Positions 55,692 through 64,000 of a stretch of 64,000 nt of DNA are shown piece after piece. The notes under the pieces are model-generated. The model made no database searches. It was not told the origin of the DNA and worked only from the letters and a program-made list of their open reading frames with translations. Each line of letters starts with the position of its first letter. Within the stretch, counting starts at the first letter, position 1. Made by a program: the position numbers and the translations under genes. This DNA comes from [Mycobacterium] crassicus (GTDB lineage: Bacteria > Actinomycetota > Actinomycetes > Mycobacteriales > Mycobacteriaceae): the NCBI RefSeq assembly GCF_020181615.1, contig NZ_CP084029.1, positions 2,386,782 through 2,450,781 of the forward strand, written 5' to 3'.

Positions 55692-57297
55692 GCAGGATCA
55701 CGCCCCGGTGCACCGTGCGCCGACAGCGCGGGGCCACGCCCGAATCCAGCACCGGTAGTGCGGGCACGCCGGAACGTGGATCGGTCGACCAGCGCTGAAC
55801 CGTGTCACGGGGGGCCGCAACGGCCAACTCGCCCACCTCCCACACGGCGTAGGAAGCGGGCGCGCCCGGCACCAGGGTTCCGGTCACACCGTCGTGGATA
55901 CCGCCGGCCCGCCAGCCGCCGCGCGTGGTCGCGGCGAACGCCGCACGCATCGAAACCGCGCTGCCGGGGGTTCGGTGCTGAGAGGCTGCGCGTACCGCGG
56001 CCCAGGGATCGAGTGCGGTCACCGGGCTGTCGGAACCGAACGCGAGTGGCACGCCTTGGGATGCTAACAGCGCGAACGGGTTCAACCCGGCGGCGCGCGC
56101 AGCACCCAACCGCTGGGCATACATGCCGTCATCGCCGCCCCACAGCGCGTCGAAAACCGGTTGCATACTGGCGATCACGCCCCAGGATCCGAGTTTGGCG
56201 GCCTGCTCGGCGTCGACCATCTCCAGGTGCTCGAGCCGGTGGCCGCAGCGGGCCACCGCCGTCACCCCGAAGTGGTCCACGACTCGTTCCAGGGCGGCGA
56301 CCACCGTCGACACCGCGGCGTCTCCGATCACGTGGAATCCAGCGGTCACCCCGGCCTCGGTGCAGGCCCGCAGGTGCGCTTCGACCGTGGCGGCGTCCAG
56401 ATGACACACACCGGTGCAGTCGGGGGCGTCGGCGTAGGGCTGGTGCAGCCAGGCGGAATGCGAGCCCAGGGCGCCGTCCACGAACAGGTCGCCGCCGAGG
56501 CCGCGGGCGCCGGTGTCGGAGAGCAACTCTCGGGCCCGCTCGGCGCTGTCGACCGGCTCACCCCAGTAACCGATGACCTCGACACCGTGGCTCAGGGCTT
56601 GAAGTTCCCGCCAGTCCTCGATACCGCCGATGTCCGGTCCGGCGCACTCGTGGACCGCGACGATGCCGGCGGCGGCCGCCGCGTCGAGCGCCGCTGTGCG
56701 GGCGGCGGCACGCTGGCCGGCGGTGAGCAGATCCCGGGCCGCGGCACGCACCAGATGGTGGGCGTCGCCGGACAGCACCGCGGCGGCGGCGGTCTCCGGG
56801 GGCAGGTCCGCGACCCGGCGGCGCAGCGCCGTCGATGCCAGCGCCGAGTGCACGTCGATCCGGGACAGGTAGGCCGGTCGCTCCCCCACCACCGCGTCGA
56901 GGGCTGCCGCATCGGGTCCGCCGCCGTCCGGCCAGCCGGAGTCGTCCCAGCCGTGGCCCCAGATCGGTTGGTCGGGATGGCTTGCCGTGTAGTCGGCGAT
57001 CAACTGCAGGCAGTGCCGCCACGAGGTGGCCGGCCGCAGGTCCAGGCCGGTGCGGCACAGCCCTGTCTCGGTGACGTGGACATGGCTGTCCACGAAGCCC
57101 GGTGTCACGAATCCCCCGTCGAGGTCGACCACCTCGGCCTGCGGGAACCGTTCACGACCGACGGCGTCGCTGCCCAGCCAGGTGACCACACCGTCACGGA
57201 CCGCCATCGCGGTGGCGTCGGGATGGCTCGGGCTGTGGATACGTCCGCCCAGCAGCAGCGACGTGGAAGCCCCGGACGCGATGGTCTCGACAGTCAC
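55684..57297 (-). CDS. Amidohydrolase family protein (Rv2052c position)
   Basis: The 537-residue metal-dependent hydrolase has the metal-binding [12 protein letters not shown], a later [17 protein letters not shown], and [10 protein letters not shown] with histidine ligands, then [13 protein letters not shown]. This is the YtcJ-like amidohydrolase 3 group. Its substrate is unknown. It precedes lnt, overlapping it by 8 bp, and its position corresponds to the roughly 535-residue Rv2052c. Confidence 0.82.
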   Translation of the reverse strand: MTVETIASGASTSLLLGGRIHSPSHPDATAMAVRDGVVTWLGSDAVGRERFPQAEVVDLDGGFVTPGFVDSHVHVTETGLCRTGLDLRPATSWRHCLQLIADYTASHPDQPIWGHGWDDSGWPDGGGPDAAALDAVVGERPAYLSRIDVHSALASTALRRRVADLPPETAAAAVLSGDAHHLVRAAARDLLTAGQRAAARTAALDAAAAAGIVAVHECAGPDIGGIEDWRELQALSHGVEVIGYWGEPVDSAERARELLSDTGARGLGGDLFVDGALGSHSAWLHQPYADAPDCTGVCHLDAATVEAHLRACTEAGVTAGFHVIGDAAVSTVVAALERVVDHFGVTAVARCGHRLEHLEMVDAEQAAKLGSWGVIASMQPVFDALWGGDDGMYAQRLGAARAAGLNPFALLASQGVPLAFGSDSPVTALDPWAAVRAASQHRTPGSAVSMRAAFAATTRGGWRAGGIHDGVTGTLVPGAPASYAVWEVGELAVAAPRDTVQRWSTDPRSGVPALPVLDSGVAPRCRRTVHRGVILHD

Positions 57298-57330
57298 GAC
57301 GTAAAAGTACGGGTAGCCGGCGGCGCCGGG

Positions 57331-57858
57331 TCAGCCGACCGACAGAGCAGGTGGGTCGGCGTCGATGACGTCGACGACTTCGGCGTCGATGTAGTCGCGC
57401 TGGGGGTCGGTGGCGCGGCGGTTGGTGTACCAGCGCCGGCCCACCGCCGCAGCGGTGACCAGCGGCGTGTACCGGCCCAGCCCGACGGTGGCCAGCGACG
57501 CCAGAATCGGGCGGCCGAGGGTGCGGGTCGGGGGCGTCAACAGCAGCAGGCCCACCACCGTGGTGACCGGCCCGGGCACGGCGACCAACACGGTGCCCGC
57601 CGCGATGAGCCCGCTGTCTGCCAGCGCGGCCTGGCTCGCGCCCGAACGCAGCCGGCTGAACTGGCTCCGGACCTGGCGCGCCGACAGGGCAAGGCCGGCC
57701 AGGAATGCGCCCAGGAGCAGCAGCGTCGTCCAACCGAAGCCGATCGCCCAGATCAACGCGGCCACCGCCGCGGTCTCCACCACGACGTAGACCAGAAACA
57801 TCCGCAGCACAACGCTTGCCATGCCAACCCAACGTGTATGCCGCCGATCCGGTTCCAT
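57331..57858 (-). CDS. fxsA: FxsA family membrane protein
   Basis: The 175-residue protein has two N-terminal membrane helices (VLRMFLVYVVVETAAVAAL and TLLLLGAFLAGLALSA), then the FxsA-type LIAAGTVLVAVPGPVTTVVG segment and a cytoplasmic tail. FxsA of E. coli suppresses F exclusion of phage T7. Here it is a conserved actinobacterial membrane protein. An internal ATG (57822) is a possible start. It lies 33 bp upstream of the amidohydrolase gene. Confidence 0.82.
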   Translation of the reverse strand: MEPDRRHTRWVGMASVVLRMFLVYVVVETAAVAALIWAIGFGWTTLLLLGAFLAGLALSARQVRSQFSRLRSGASQAALADSGLIAAGTVLVAVPGPVTTVVGLLLLTPPTRTLGRPILASLATVGLGRYTPLVTAAAVGRRWYTNRRATDPQRDYIDAEVVDVIDADPPALSVG

Positions 57859-57888
57859 CGTCCTACCCGTGGGTAATACGTTGGTGCG

Positions 57889-58590
57889 ATGACGACCATC
57901 GAACTTGCCACGCCCGACGGCCCGATCGAGGCGCTGCTAGATATTCCGGACGGGACCGGGCCGTGGCCCGGCGTGGTGGTGATCCATGACGCGATCGGGT
58001 ACGGCGAGGACATGGAGGCCACCTCCGGGCACATCGCCGACGCGGGCTATATCGCGTTGTCGCCGAATCTGTTCTCGCGCGGTGGGCGGGCCCGCTGTAT
58101 CACCCGGGTGTTCCGCGATCTGCTGACCCAGCGTGGCCGGGCCTTGGACGACATCATGGCGGCCCGCGATCACCTGATGGGCATGCCGGAATGCTCCGGC
58201 AAGGTCGGTATCGCCGGCTTCTGCATGGGCGGGCAGTTCGCCCTGATCCTGTCGCCCAGGGGATTCGGGGCGGCCGCTCCGTTCTACGGCACCCCGCTGC
58301 CGCGGCATCTGAACGAGACCCTGAACGGAGCCTGCCCGATCGTGGCCAGCTTCGGCGACCGCGATCCAGTCGGCATCGGTGCCCCCAACCGGTTACTCCG
58401 GCTGGTCGAAAGCAAGCACATCCCGCACGACATCAAGACCTATCCGGGTGTCGGGCACAGCTTCGCCAACAAACTGCCGGGGCAACCGCTGATCCGCGTC
58501 GCCGGGTTCGGTTACAACGCCGCGGCAACCGCCGATGCCTGGGCGCGGGTGTTCGCGTTCTTCGGCGAACACCTGCGCGCAAGCGACTAG
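57889..58590 (+). CDS. Dienelactone hydrolase family protein (Rv2054 position)
   Basis: The 233-residue alpha/beta hydrolase has a cysteine nucleophile in GIAGFCMGGQFA, the aspartate in SFGDRDPVG, and the histidine in YPGVGHSFAN, so the triad is Cys-Asp-His, as in true dienelactone hydrolases. It may open lactones or act on other esters. It is transcribed divergently from fxsA with 30 bp between them and overlaps the ric gene stop by 4 bp. Confidence 0.88.
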   Translation: MTTIELATPDGPIEALLDIPDGTGPWPGVVVIHDAIGYGEDMEATSGHIADAGYIALSPNLFSRGGRARCITRVFRDLLTQRGRALDDIMAARDHLMGMPECSGKVGIAGFCMGGQFALILSPRGFGAAAPFYGTPLPRHLNETLNGACPIVASFGDRDPVGIGAPNRLLRLVESKHIPHDIKTYPGVGHSFANKLPGQPLIRVAGFGYNAAATADAWARVFAFFGEHLRASD

Positions 58591-59285
58591 GCGGAGTTCG
58601 CCGTGGCGAGCACCCGGGGGAACAGCACGTTGTTCTCCTTGTGCACGTGCAGGTGGATGTCGCTCTCCAGGTCGGCCAGGCCGGCCAGCATCGCGGTGTA
58701 GCTGGCGCAGGCGTCGGCCGGGATGGTGTAGCCGTCGGTGAGGTCCCGCAGCTCGGCGAGCAGGTGGCCGGCGTTGTCGTGTTCCTGCTGGTTCTCCGCC
58801 AGCTCGTTGCGGACCTCGTCGGACAGCGGACGGTCCGGTCGCCCGGCGCTCAGGCTGATCTCGGGGAACAGCATGGTCTCCTCGGTGCGCAGGTGCGGCT
58901 CCATGCCGCCGCGCAGCTGATGGAAGACCTCGCGGACCCGGGCCAGCTCGCCGTGGTTGGGTCCGTGTACGCGCGCCACCTTGTCGACCAGCTCGGCGAG
59001 CCGCGGGAACTCGTCCCACAGGAACCGGTGGTGGGTGCTGACGATGTGGGCGATCAGCGCGGTGTCGTCGAAGTCGGCCCAGTCGGCCCGCTGCCCGGGT
59101 TCGGCCGAGCTGTTGAGAGCGGCCAGCAATTCGTCGACGTCAACGCCGTCGGAGGCACACGCGTCGGCGAGTGAACGCTGGCCGTGGCAGCAGAAGTCGA
59201 TGCCGAAGCGGCTCAGAATCCGGGTGGACGACGGGTCGGCGGTGACGATGTCGCCGAGAATCTGGTCTGAGGTGAAGGTCGCCAC
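58587..59285 (-). CDS. Iron-sulfur cluster repair di-iron protein (RIC/YtfE/ScdA)
   Basis: The 232-residue protein has the N-terminal ScdA-like region (RILSRFGIDFCCHG, two cysteines at 32-33) and a C-terminal hemerythrin-like domain with metal ligands: THHRFLWDEFPRL, PHLRTEETMLFPEI, EHDNAG and HLHVHKENNVLFPR. It repairs iron-sulfur clusters damaged by nitric oxide or oxidants. Start GTG 59285 has AGGAG 5-6 bases upstream. It has its own promoter-like region (separate entry). It is not part of the M. tuberculosis synteny I remember. Confidence 0.9.
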   Translation of the reverse strand: MATFTSDQILGDIVTADPSSTRILSRFGIDFCCHGQRSLADACASDGVDVDELLAALNSSAEPGQRADWADFDDTALIAHIVSTHHRFLWDEFPRLAELVDKVARVHGPNHGELARVREVFHQLRGGMEPHLRTEETMLFPEISLSAGRPDRPLSDEVRNELAENQQEHDNAGHLLAELRDLTDGYTIPADACASYTAMLAGLADLESDIHLHVHKENNVLFPRVLATANSA

Positions 59286-59320
59286 GCAAGCTCCTAGGTT
59301 GTCGGGTGAGGGAGATCCAA

Positions 59321-59375
59321 CATTGCTAATTTCAATGACTAAAATCCACTATATGTGACGGAGTCGTTGATTCAA
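59321..59375 (-). promoter_or_regulatory. Promoter with possible operator upstream of ric
   Basis: On the minus strand, TTGAAT (59370-59375) and TATAGT (59348-59353) are spaced by 16 bases as a SigA-type promoter. Just downstream at 59321-59341 the plus strand reads CATTGCTAA-TTT-CAATGACTAA, two similar half-sites that would overlap the transcription start, so a repressor could act there. Confidence 0.5.
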
Positions 59376-59752
59376 GCGGCGGTCAGCGCCAACCCCACGT
59401 TGGTGCGCATACCGCCCCGGAGCTTGCTGAACAGGTTGAACACCCGGCCGACGATCGGATACCGCCTACCGATCGCGTCGTAGACGGCGCCGTTCTCCGA
59501 CTTGTCCAGCACGGTCGCGACCGCCTCAATCGCCTCACTCTTGGGGTGGCCCCGCATGTCGCACATCGCCAGCGTGACGCGCGGGGTGTTACGGATCCGC
59601 TTGACCTTCCAGGACGTCTCCTGCGTGATCACCAGCAGACGGTCCCCGTCGACAGCCGCCCACACCGGGGTGGGTTTCGGCCGGCCGTCCTTGGTGAACG
59701 TGGTCAGCAGCAGGTAGTCGGACTTGGCGATCTCAGCGAATGTCGGGGCCAC
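59372..59752 (-). CDS. PPOX-class F420-dependent split-barrel oxidoreductase
   Basis: The 126-residue protein has the pyridoxamine-phosphate oxidase-like split barrel: APTFAEIAKSDYLLLTTF, TPVWAAVDGDRLLVIT, SWKVKRIRNTPRVTLAMCD, and a GAVYDAIGRRYPIVGRV end. In mycobacteria this group binds F420. GTG 59752 is chosen because the family begins there; upstream in-frame residues to 59842 are non-coding-like. The -35 element of the ric promoter overlaps its stop. Confidence 0.82.
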   Translation of the reverse strand: MAPTFAEIAKSDYLLLTTFTKDGRPKPTPVWAAVDGDRLLVITQETSWKVKRIRNTPRVTLAMCDMRGHPKSEAIEAVATVLDKSENGAVYDAIGRRYPIVGRVFNLFSKLRGGMRTNVGLALTAA

Positions 59753-59819
59753 GAGCGCGAATCTACCCGCCCACTGCCGTGTCGACGGGGCGTCGCCTCC
59801 GATGGGTGCGGACGCACGG

Positions 59820-60137
59820 TTAGAGCGGCGGGTGGCTCGCAATCGGGTGCAGGTCGGCGAGCTTGGGCAGGACGAGCTTCGCCGGCGCAGAGTCCACGTA
59901 GGCGGCCACCGCCTCCGCGCTGATCAGCGCGTACCGCACCAGTAGATCGACGGGGTTCAAGCCGAAGTGCTTGGCGACGCGAATCAGGTTGTCGGCGGTG
60001 ATCAGCCGGCCTTCGTGGGCGGCCTTGTAGTAGGCAGACTTTCGGTAACCGAAGGCTTCGTAGACCTCGGTTGCGGGCAGTGGTCTACCAACCAGGTAGG
60101 GCAGGACCACCGACGGGTCCTTGTCGCGATCGTCCAT
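59820..60137 (-). CDS. Small helix-turn-helix DNA-binding protein
   Basis: The 105-residue protein has a central HTH region: RPLPATEVYEAFGYRKSAYY, then EGRLITADNLIRVAKHFGLNPVDLL. The second part is typical of XRE/phage-type regulators of mycobacteria. Its upstream sequence (60138-60187) is AT-rich with several short dyads, such as GGTCTC/GAGACC-like pieces, and the gene may control itself. It has no clear operon partner; a longer open frame through the neighbouring SDR gene is rejected. Confidence 0.65.
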   Translation of the reverse strand: MDDRDKDPSVVLPYLVGRPLPATEVYEAFGYRKSAYYKAAHEGRLITADNLIRVAKHFGLNPVDLLVRYALISAEAVAAYVDSAPAKLVLPKLADLHPIASHPPL

Positions 60138-60295
60138 GGTTTGAGACCGTAGTCCATTAGTACGGGCAGAAGCTATAGTTTTCTGCCATGTTTCTGTCAT
60201 ATTCCTTAAAGCCTGTCGTGTTCCTGCTAGCCAGAAGGCAGCAGTCGCCTGATCCTCCGCAACGGAAACTACCCGCTCATGGGATTGTTCGGAAG

Positions 60296-61045
60296 TTAAT
60301 ACGGTATTTGGCGCCAGATAAATCGTGGTACGAGCCGCATCACGATAAACATCGGCCGCAGCAGCCAGGGAACCGCAACCGTGCGTCGGCCCCGAGCCAA
60401 CGCACGAGCGGCCGCGGTCGCCACCTGGACCGGAGTGCTGGCCGGTGGAGCCGGTTTCATGCCTGCGGTCATCCGTCCGATCACGAAACCGGGCCGCACG
60501 ATCAGCAGTTGCACACCCGTGCCGTGCAGCGCGTCGGCCAGCCCATTGGCGAATCCGTCCAGCCCGGCTTTGGCCGAACCGTAGACGTAGTTGGCCCGGC
60601 GCACCCGCACACCGGCGATCGAGGAGAACACCACCAGCCGCCCACGCCCGGCGGCGCGCATCACCTCGGCCAGATGGGTGAGCACACTGACCTGGGCGAG
60701 GTAGTCGGTGTGGACGACAGCGACCGCGTGCGCGGCATCGACCTCGGCGCGGGCCTGATCGCCCAGAATCCCGAACGCCAGCACGGCGGTGCCGATCGGG
60801 CCGTGTTCGGCGATCAGCGCGTCGACCAACCGGCCGTGGCTTGTCACGTCGTCGGCGTCGAACTCTGTCGTGTGGACCGCGGCGGCACCCGCCTTCCGCA
60901 CCGCGGCAACCTCGGCGGCGAGCCGGTCGGCGGATCGCGCCGCCAGCACTACCGTCGCCCCGGGTGCCAGCCGGCACGCCAGCTCCACGCCGATCTCGCT
61001 GCGCCCCCCGAAAATCACCACCGTCCCGCCAACCGTGTCGTTCAC
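60296..61045 (-). CDS. SDR family oxidoreductase (Rv2073c position)
   Basis: The 249-residue SDR starts at GTG 61045. The cofactor segment is [12 protein letters not shown], a GGxxxIG variant; VLAFGILGD takes the place of NNAG, and the catalytic residues are in FSSIAGVR and YVYGSAKAG, with YxxxK. The C-terminal tail ([20 protein letters not shown]) is that of decaprenylphosphoryl-ribose-like oxidoreductases and of Rv2073c. It is divergent from the F420 biliverdin reductase gene by 35 bp. Confidence 0.84.
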   Translation of the reverse strand: MNDTVGGTVVIFGGRSEIGVELACRLAPGATVVLAARSADRLAAEVAAVRKAGAAAVHTTEFDADDVTSHGRLVDALIAEHGPIGTAVLAFGILGDQARAEVDAAHAVAVVHTDYLAQVSVLTHLAEVMRAAGRGRLVVFSSIAGVRVRRANYVYGSAKAGLDGFANGLADALHGTGVQLLIVRPGFVIGRMTAGMKPAPPASTPVQVATAAARALARGRRTVAVPWLLRPMFIVMRLVPRFIWRQIPY

Positions 61046-61080
61046 GGCTGCGATTATTCCCTGCGCTAGCGTGGACGGTG

Positions 61081-61494
61081 ATGGCCAACGCAACCACCCG
61101 GCTCACCAGTGACGCGCTGGCGTTTCTCACCGAACGCCACCTGGCGATGCTGACCACCCTGCGCGCGGACAACTCGCCGCATGTGGTCGCTGTCGGCTTC
61201 ACCTTCGATCCGAAAACTCACATCGCGCGGGTGATCACCACCGGCGGCTCGCAGAAGGCGGTCAACGCCGAACGGGCCGGGGTGGCCGTGCTCAGCCAGG
61301 TCGACGGAGCACGCTGGCTCTCCCTGGAGGGCAGCGCGAGCGTCAACGACGCCGTCGCCGCGGTTCGCGACGCCGAACTGCGCTACGCCCAGCGGTACCG
61401 GACGCCGCGGGTGAATCCGCAGCGCGTGGTGATCGAGGTGCAGGTGGAGCGGGTTCTGGGCTCGGCGGATCTGCTCGACCGCGGCGGCCGCTAA
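61081..61494 (+). CDS. F420H2-dependent biliverdin reductase, Rv2074-like
   Basis: The 137-residue split-barrel protein closely matches my memory of Rv2074: [20 protein letters not shown], then [39 protein letters not shown], and [10 protein letters not shown]. Rv2074 reduces biliverdin-IX-alpha to bilirubin with F420H2. The same neighbour (the SDR) occurs in M. tuberculosis. A GTG directly upstream (61078) could extend it by one residue. Its stop overlaps that of pepE by 4 bp. Confidence 0.88.
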   Translation: MANATTRLTSDALAFLTERHLAMLTTLRADNSPHVVAVGFTFDPKTHIARVITTGGSQKAVNAERAGVAVLSQVDGARWLSLEGSASVNDAVAAVRDAELRYAQRYRTPRVNPQRVVIEVQVERVLGSADLLDRGGR

Positions 61495-62612
61495 ACCGGT
61501 ACCACGATCAGTTCGTGCGGCCGATTGTTCACTGACTCGGCGCCGTCGTCCGTGACGATCACGATGTCTTCGATCCGGGCACCCCACTCGCCGGGAAAAT
61601 AGATCCCCGGCTCGACCGAGAATGCCATCCCCGCGGCCAACGCGACGTCATTGCCCGCAACGATGTAGGGCTCCTCATGCACCGACAGCCCGATGCCGTG
61701 CCCGGTGCGGTGCACGAAGTAGTCCGCCAGGCCCGCCTCCGCCAGCACATCGCGCGCCGCCGCATCCACCTGCTGGGCCGTGACGCCGGGGCGGATGCAG
61801 TCGAGGGCCGCGCGTTGCGCCCGCTGCAGCACCGAATACCGTTGCGCCACTTGGGCGGCCGGTTCTCCTATGCTGTAGGTGCGGGTGCAGTCGGAGTTGT
61901 AGCCGGGCTCGACCGGTCCGCCGATGTCGATGACGACGATGTCGCCGGGTGCAAGTACACGGTTCGAGCACTCGTGGTGCGGGTCGGCGCCGTGCGGCCC
62001 CGAACCGACGATGATGAAGGCGACCTCCGAATGGCCTTCGGCGACGATCGCCGAGGCGATATCGGCGGCGACGTCGGCCTCGGTGCGGCCTGGAACCAGG
62101 AACTCCGGCACCCGGGCGTGCACCCGGTCGATAGCCGCACCCGCGTTACGCAGCGCATCGATCTCGCTGGGGTCCTTGATCATTCGCAGCTCGCGCAGCA
62201 CCTCGGTGGCCAGCACCGGCGTCGTCTGCAGTACCCCGGCCAACGGCAGCAGATGCAGGGCCGTCATCGAATCGGTCACCGCCACAGTCGCCGGCAGCCC
62301 TCCGAGCGCATCCCCCACCAGACGGTACGGATCATCGCCGTCGACCCAGTCCCGAACGGCCACGCCAAGGTCGGCCACCGCGGATTCGCGCAGGGCGGCC
62401 AGCTCCAGCCGCGGCACCACCATGGTGGGCCGCCCGGAAGCGGGCAGCACCAGCGCCGTGAGCCGCTCGAAGGTCTGGGCCCGCGACCCGATCAGGTACC
62501 GCAGGTCATAGCCCGGAGTGATCACCAGTCCGGCCAGCCCGGCGTTCTCGGTGGCCGCGGCCGCGGCGGCCAGACGTTGGGCGTAGACGCTGCTGTCGAA
62601 CCGGGAAGTCAC
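61491..62612 (-). CDS. pepE: Xaa-Pro dipeptidase PepE, M24 family
   Basis: The 373-residue peptidase has a creatinase N-domain and an M24 catalytic domain. Metal ligands are in [21 protein letters not shown] (two aspartates), [16 protein letters not shown] (histidine), [13 protein letters not shown] (glutamate) and RIEDIVIV (glutamate). It cleaves Xaa-Pro dipeptides in the cytoplasm. GTG 62612 gives the family N-terminus [16 protein letters not shown] 62618 adds two residues. It matches Rv2089c. Confidence 0.9.
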   Translation of the reverse strand: MTSRFDSSVYAQRLAAAAAATENAGLAGLVITPGYDLRYLIGSRAQTFERLTALVLPASGRPTMVVPRLELAALRESAVADLGVAVRDWVDGDDPYRLVGDALGGLPATVAVTDSMTALHLLPLAGVLQTTPVLATEVLRELRMIKDPSEIDALRNAGAAIDRVHARVPEFLVPGRTEADVAADIASAIVAEGHSEVAFIIVGSGPHGADPHHECSNRVLAPGDIVVIDIGGPVEPGYNSDCTRTYSIGEPAAQVAQRYSVLQRAQRAALDCIRPGVTAQQVDAAARDVLAEAGLADYFVHRTGHGIGLSVHEEPYIVAGNDVALAAGMAFSVEPGIYFPGEWGARIEDIVIVTDDGAESVNNRPHELIVVPV

Positions 62613-62650
62613 GCACATCAGGCTATCCGGCGACAAATAGGGTGGCATCC

Positions 62651-63613
62651 ATGCCCGCTCCCGTGTTGCTGCTCGACGGTGCCAGTATGTGGTTCCGGTC
62701 CTACTTCGGGGTGCCGTCCTCGATCACCGCACCCGATGGCCGGCCGGTGAACGCGGTGCGCGGCTTCTTCGACTCGGTGGCCACGCTGATCACCCGGCAA
62801 CGCCCGGGCCGGCTGGCGGTCTGCCTGGATCTGGACTGGCGACCGCAGTGGCGGGTGGACCTCATCCCGTCCTACAAGGCCCATCGGGTGGCCGAATCAG
62901 CGGCGGAATCGACCGAGGGCACAGACGTCGAAGAGGTGCCCGACGAGCTGAGCCCGCAGGTGGACATGATCGCCGAACTGCTCGACGCGTTCGGGATCGC
63001 CACCGCCGGAGCCCCCGACTACGAGGCCGACGACGTTCTGGGCACGCTGGCGGCGGCCGAACGACGGGATCCGGTGATCGTCGTCAGCGGCGACCGCGAC
63101 CTGCTGCAGGTGGTCACCGACCGGCCGGTCGCGGTGTCGGTGCTCTACCTGGGTCAGGGTCTGGCCAAGGCGACGCTGTTCGGCCCGGACGAGGTGGCCG
63201 AGCGCTACAGCCTGCCGCCGGAGCGGGCCGGCGCCGCCTACGCCGAGATGGCGCTGCTGCGTGGCGATCCCTCCGACGGACTGCCCGGGGTGCCCGGCAT
63301 CGGCGAGAAGACCGCATCCGGACTGCTGTCCCAATACGGTTCACTGGCCGCGGTGCTGGACGCCGCCGCCGACCCGGATTCCGCGATGGCCAAGGGCGTT
63401 CGCGGCAAACTGCGGGCGGCGCAGGACTACATCGCCGCGGCCGGCCCGGTGGTGCGAGTGGCCACCGATGCCCCGGTCACCTTGTCGACGCCGTCGGACA
63501 TCCTGCCCCGCGCGGCTGCCGACCCCGCCCGGGTCGCCGAGCTGGCCAACCAGCTCGGCGTCAGCTCCTCGATGGCACGCCTGGAGCGGGCGCTCGACGA
63601 ATTGCCGGACTAG
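62651..63613 (+). CDS. 5'-3' exonuclease, FEN family
   Basis: The 320-residue protein is a stand-alone flap/5'-exonuclease with no polymerase domain. Acidic metal-binding residues are in [53 protein letters not shown] and [20 protein letters not shown]. The last also contains the helix-hairpin-helix. The ATG at 62651 is preferred to GTG 62642. It is divergent from pepE with 38 bp between the starts, like Rv2090 next to Rv2089c. Confidence 0.88.
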   Translation: MPAPVLLLDGASMWFRSYFGVPSSITAPDGRPVNAVRGFFDSVATLITRQRPGRLAVCLDLDWRPQWRVDLIPSYKAHRVAESAAESTEGTDVEEVPDELSPQVDMIAELLDAFGIATAGAPDYEADDVLGTLAAAERRDPVIVVSGDRDLLQVVTDRPVAVSVLYLGQGLAKATLFGPDEVAERYSLPPERAGAAYAEMALLRGDPSDGLPGVPGIGEKTASGLLSQYGSLAAVLDAAADPDSAMAKGVRGKLRAAQDYIAAAGPVVRVATDAPVTLSTPSDILPRAAADPARVAELANQLGVSSSMARLERALDELPD

Positions 63614-63625
63614 CTGCAGTCCCGA

Positions 63626-64000
63626 TTACTTGGGTCGACCGACCTCGTAGGTGCCCGAGTTGTCCTGGAAGGTGACGGTCACCTGACGCTTGGTGCCGTC
63701 GATGCTGACCTCGCAGTTGAACGTGTCGCCCTGCTTGACCACCGGGCTCTGGCCGTTGTTGCACCGCACGTCCTTGACGTTCTTGGCGCCATAACCGTTG
63801 GTCTGGTCGGCGAGGATCTGCTGCACGCCTTCCTGCGCCTTGTCGACGTCGAGCTTGGTGGTCACGAAGAAGCCGGGCTTCCAGAAGCCCAGCACCAGCA
63901 GCACCAGTGCGGCGATGCCCAGGCACGCGCCGAGCACGGTGGTGACCAGTGCCGTCGGGCGCTTGCTCCCGGCAGGGGGCTGGCCGTACTGGCCCGGCTG
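63626..64000 (-). CDS. DUF4333 membrane protein, 5' end cut by the window
   Basis: The frame is open past the end of the window, so the N-terminus is missing. The visible part starts with a Gln/Pro/Gly-rich segment, a basic SKRPT, a membrane segment ([19 protein letters not shown]) and an exported DUF4333 domain with the pair of cysteines in VRCNNGQS and FNCEVSIDG. It matches Rv2091c in position, following the Rv2090-like exonuclease tail to tail. Confidence 0.82.
   Translation of the reverse strand, partial: QPGQYGQPPAGSKRPTALVTTVLGACLGIAALVLLVLGFWKPGFFVTTKLDVDKAQEGVQQILADQTNGYGAKNVKDVRCNNGQSPVVKQGDTFNCEVSIDGTKRQVTVTFQDNSGTYEVGRPK

Noticed and set aside
55650..57876. Long plus-strand frames antisense to the amidohydrolase and fxsA genes
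   Set aside because: Composition is shadow-like (Arg/Gly/Pro/Val); the minus-strand genes have metal-site and membrane motifs.

Overview
The window is high-GC actinobacterial DNA from a mycobacterium. Evidence includes RbpA, Ppm1 and Lnt, F420-dependent luciferase-like and split-barrel oxidoreductases, DUF732 and DUF4333 proteins, DesA-type acyl-ACP desaturase, a PGRS-repeat protein, and frequent GTG/TTG starts with ATGA/GTGA gene overlaps. From about 40 kb to the right end, gene order follows, from memory, the M. tuberculosis Rv2038c-Rv2054 block and then Rv2073c-Rv2074 and Rv2089c-Rv2091c. Several M. tuberculosis segments, including pks12, are missing. The species cannot be named from this window; a non-tuberculous mycobacterium with PGRS proteins is likely.

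Region 1 (1-14.4 kb) is catabolic and lipid metabolism: a four-gene minus-strand set (epoxide-hydrolase-like enzyme, quinone/enone reductase-like MDR, F420 luciferase-like oxidoreductase, SDR), a secreted FKBP, a second F420 oxidoreductase, a YdcF protein, a secreted CBM2 protein, an amino-acid permease with a nitronate monooxygenase, a sterol-desaturase-like protein with a FadR-type regulator, an alpha/beta hydrolase, and a GMC oxidoreductase interrupted by an in-frame TGA.

Region 2 (14.4-20.6 kb) is accessory. It holds a YaeQ protein, an orphan MazF, an antitoxin-MazF pair, a Fic toxin with a small VbhA-like antitoxin, an unfamiliar 465-residue protein with a C-terminal HEPN-like R-x4-H motif, and about 960 bp without a convincing gene. 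Three 39-bp direct repeats separate the toxin modules, and two copies of a CGTCAC-N-GTGACG palindrome sit in the gene-free stretch. The region looks like a hotspot for small conflict modules.

Region 3 (20.6-23.1 kb) is an arsenic/heavy-metal locus: arsC, acr3 and a cadI/arsI-like gene, divergent from an arsR gene, with a shared pair of inverted 13-mers between them.

Region 4 (23.2-40.1 kb) holds an acyl-ACP desaturase, a thioredoxin-fold protein, a thiolase-like protein, an SDR, a LAS/M15-like secreted protein, a DUF732 protein, aconitase with an AhpD-like protein, a TDT-family transporter, a Sec-exported PGRS protein without a PE domain, and a large LuxR/AAA regulator with a degenerate cyclase domain.

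Region 5 (40.1-64 kb) starts with a tightly coupled six-gene transport operon in which a YhgE/Pip-type membrane protein and its ATPase precede a complete sugar-type ABC importer. It is followed by a HTH-TOBE protein, an NTF2-like protein, pncA, a DUF2784 protein, an RDD protein, lipT, lppI, rbpA, separate ppm1 and lnt genes, an amidohydrolase, fxsA, a dienelactone hydrolase, the iron-sulfur repair protein RIC, two F420-type split-barrel proteins, a HTH protein, an SDR, pepE, a 5'-3' exonuclease and a truncated DUF4333 gene. No tRNA, rRNA, CRISPR array or insertion sequence was recognised.
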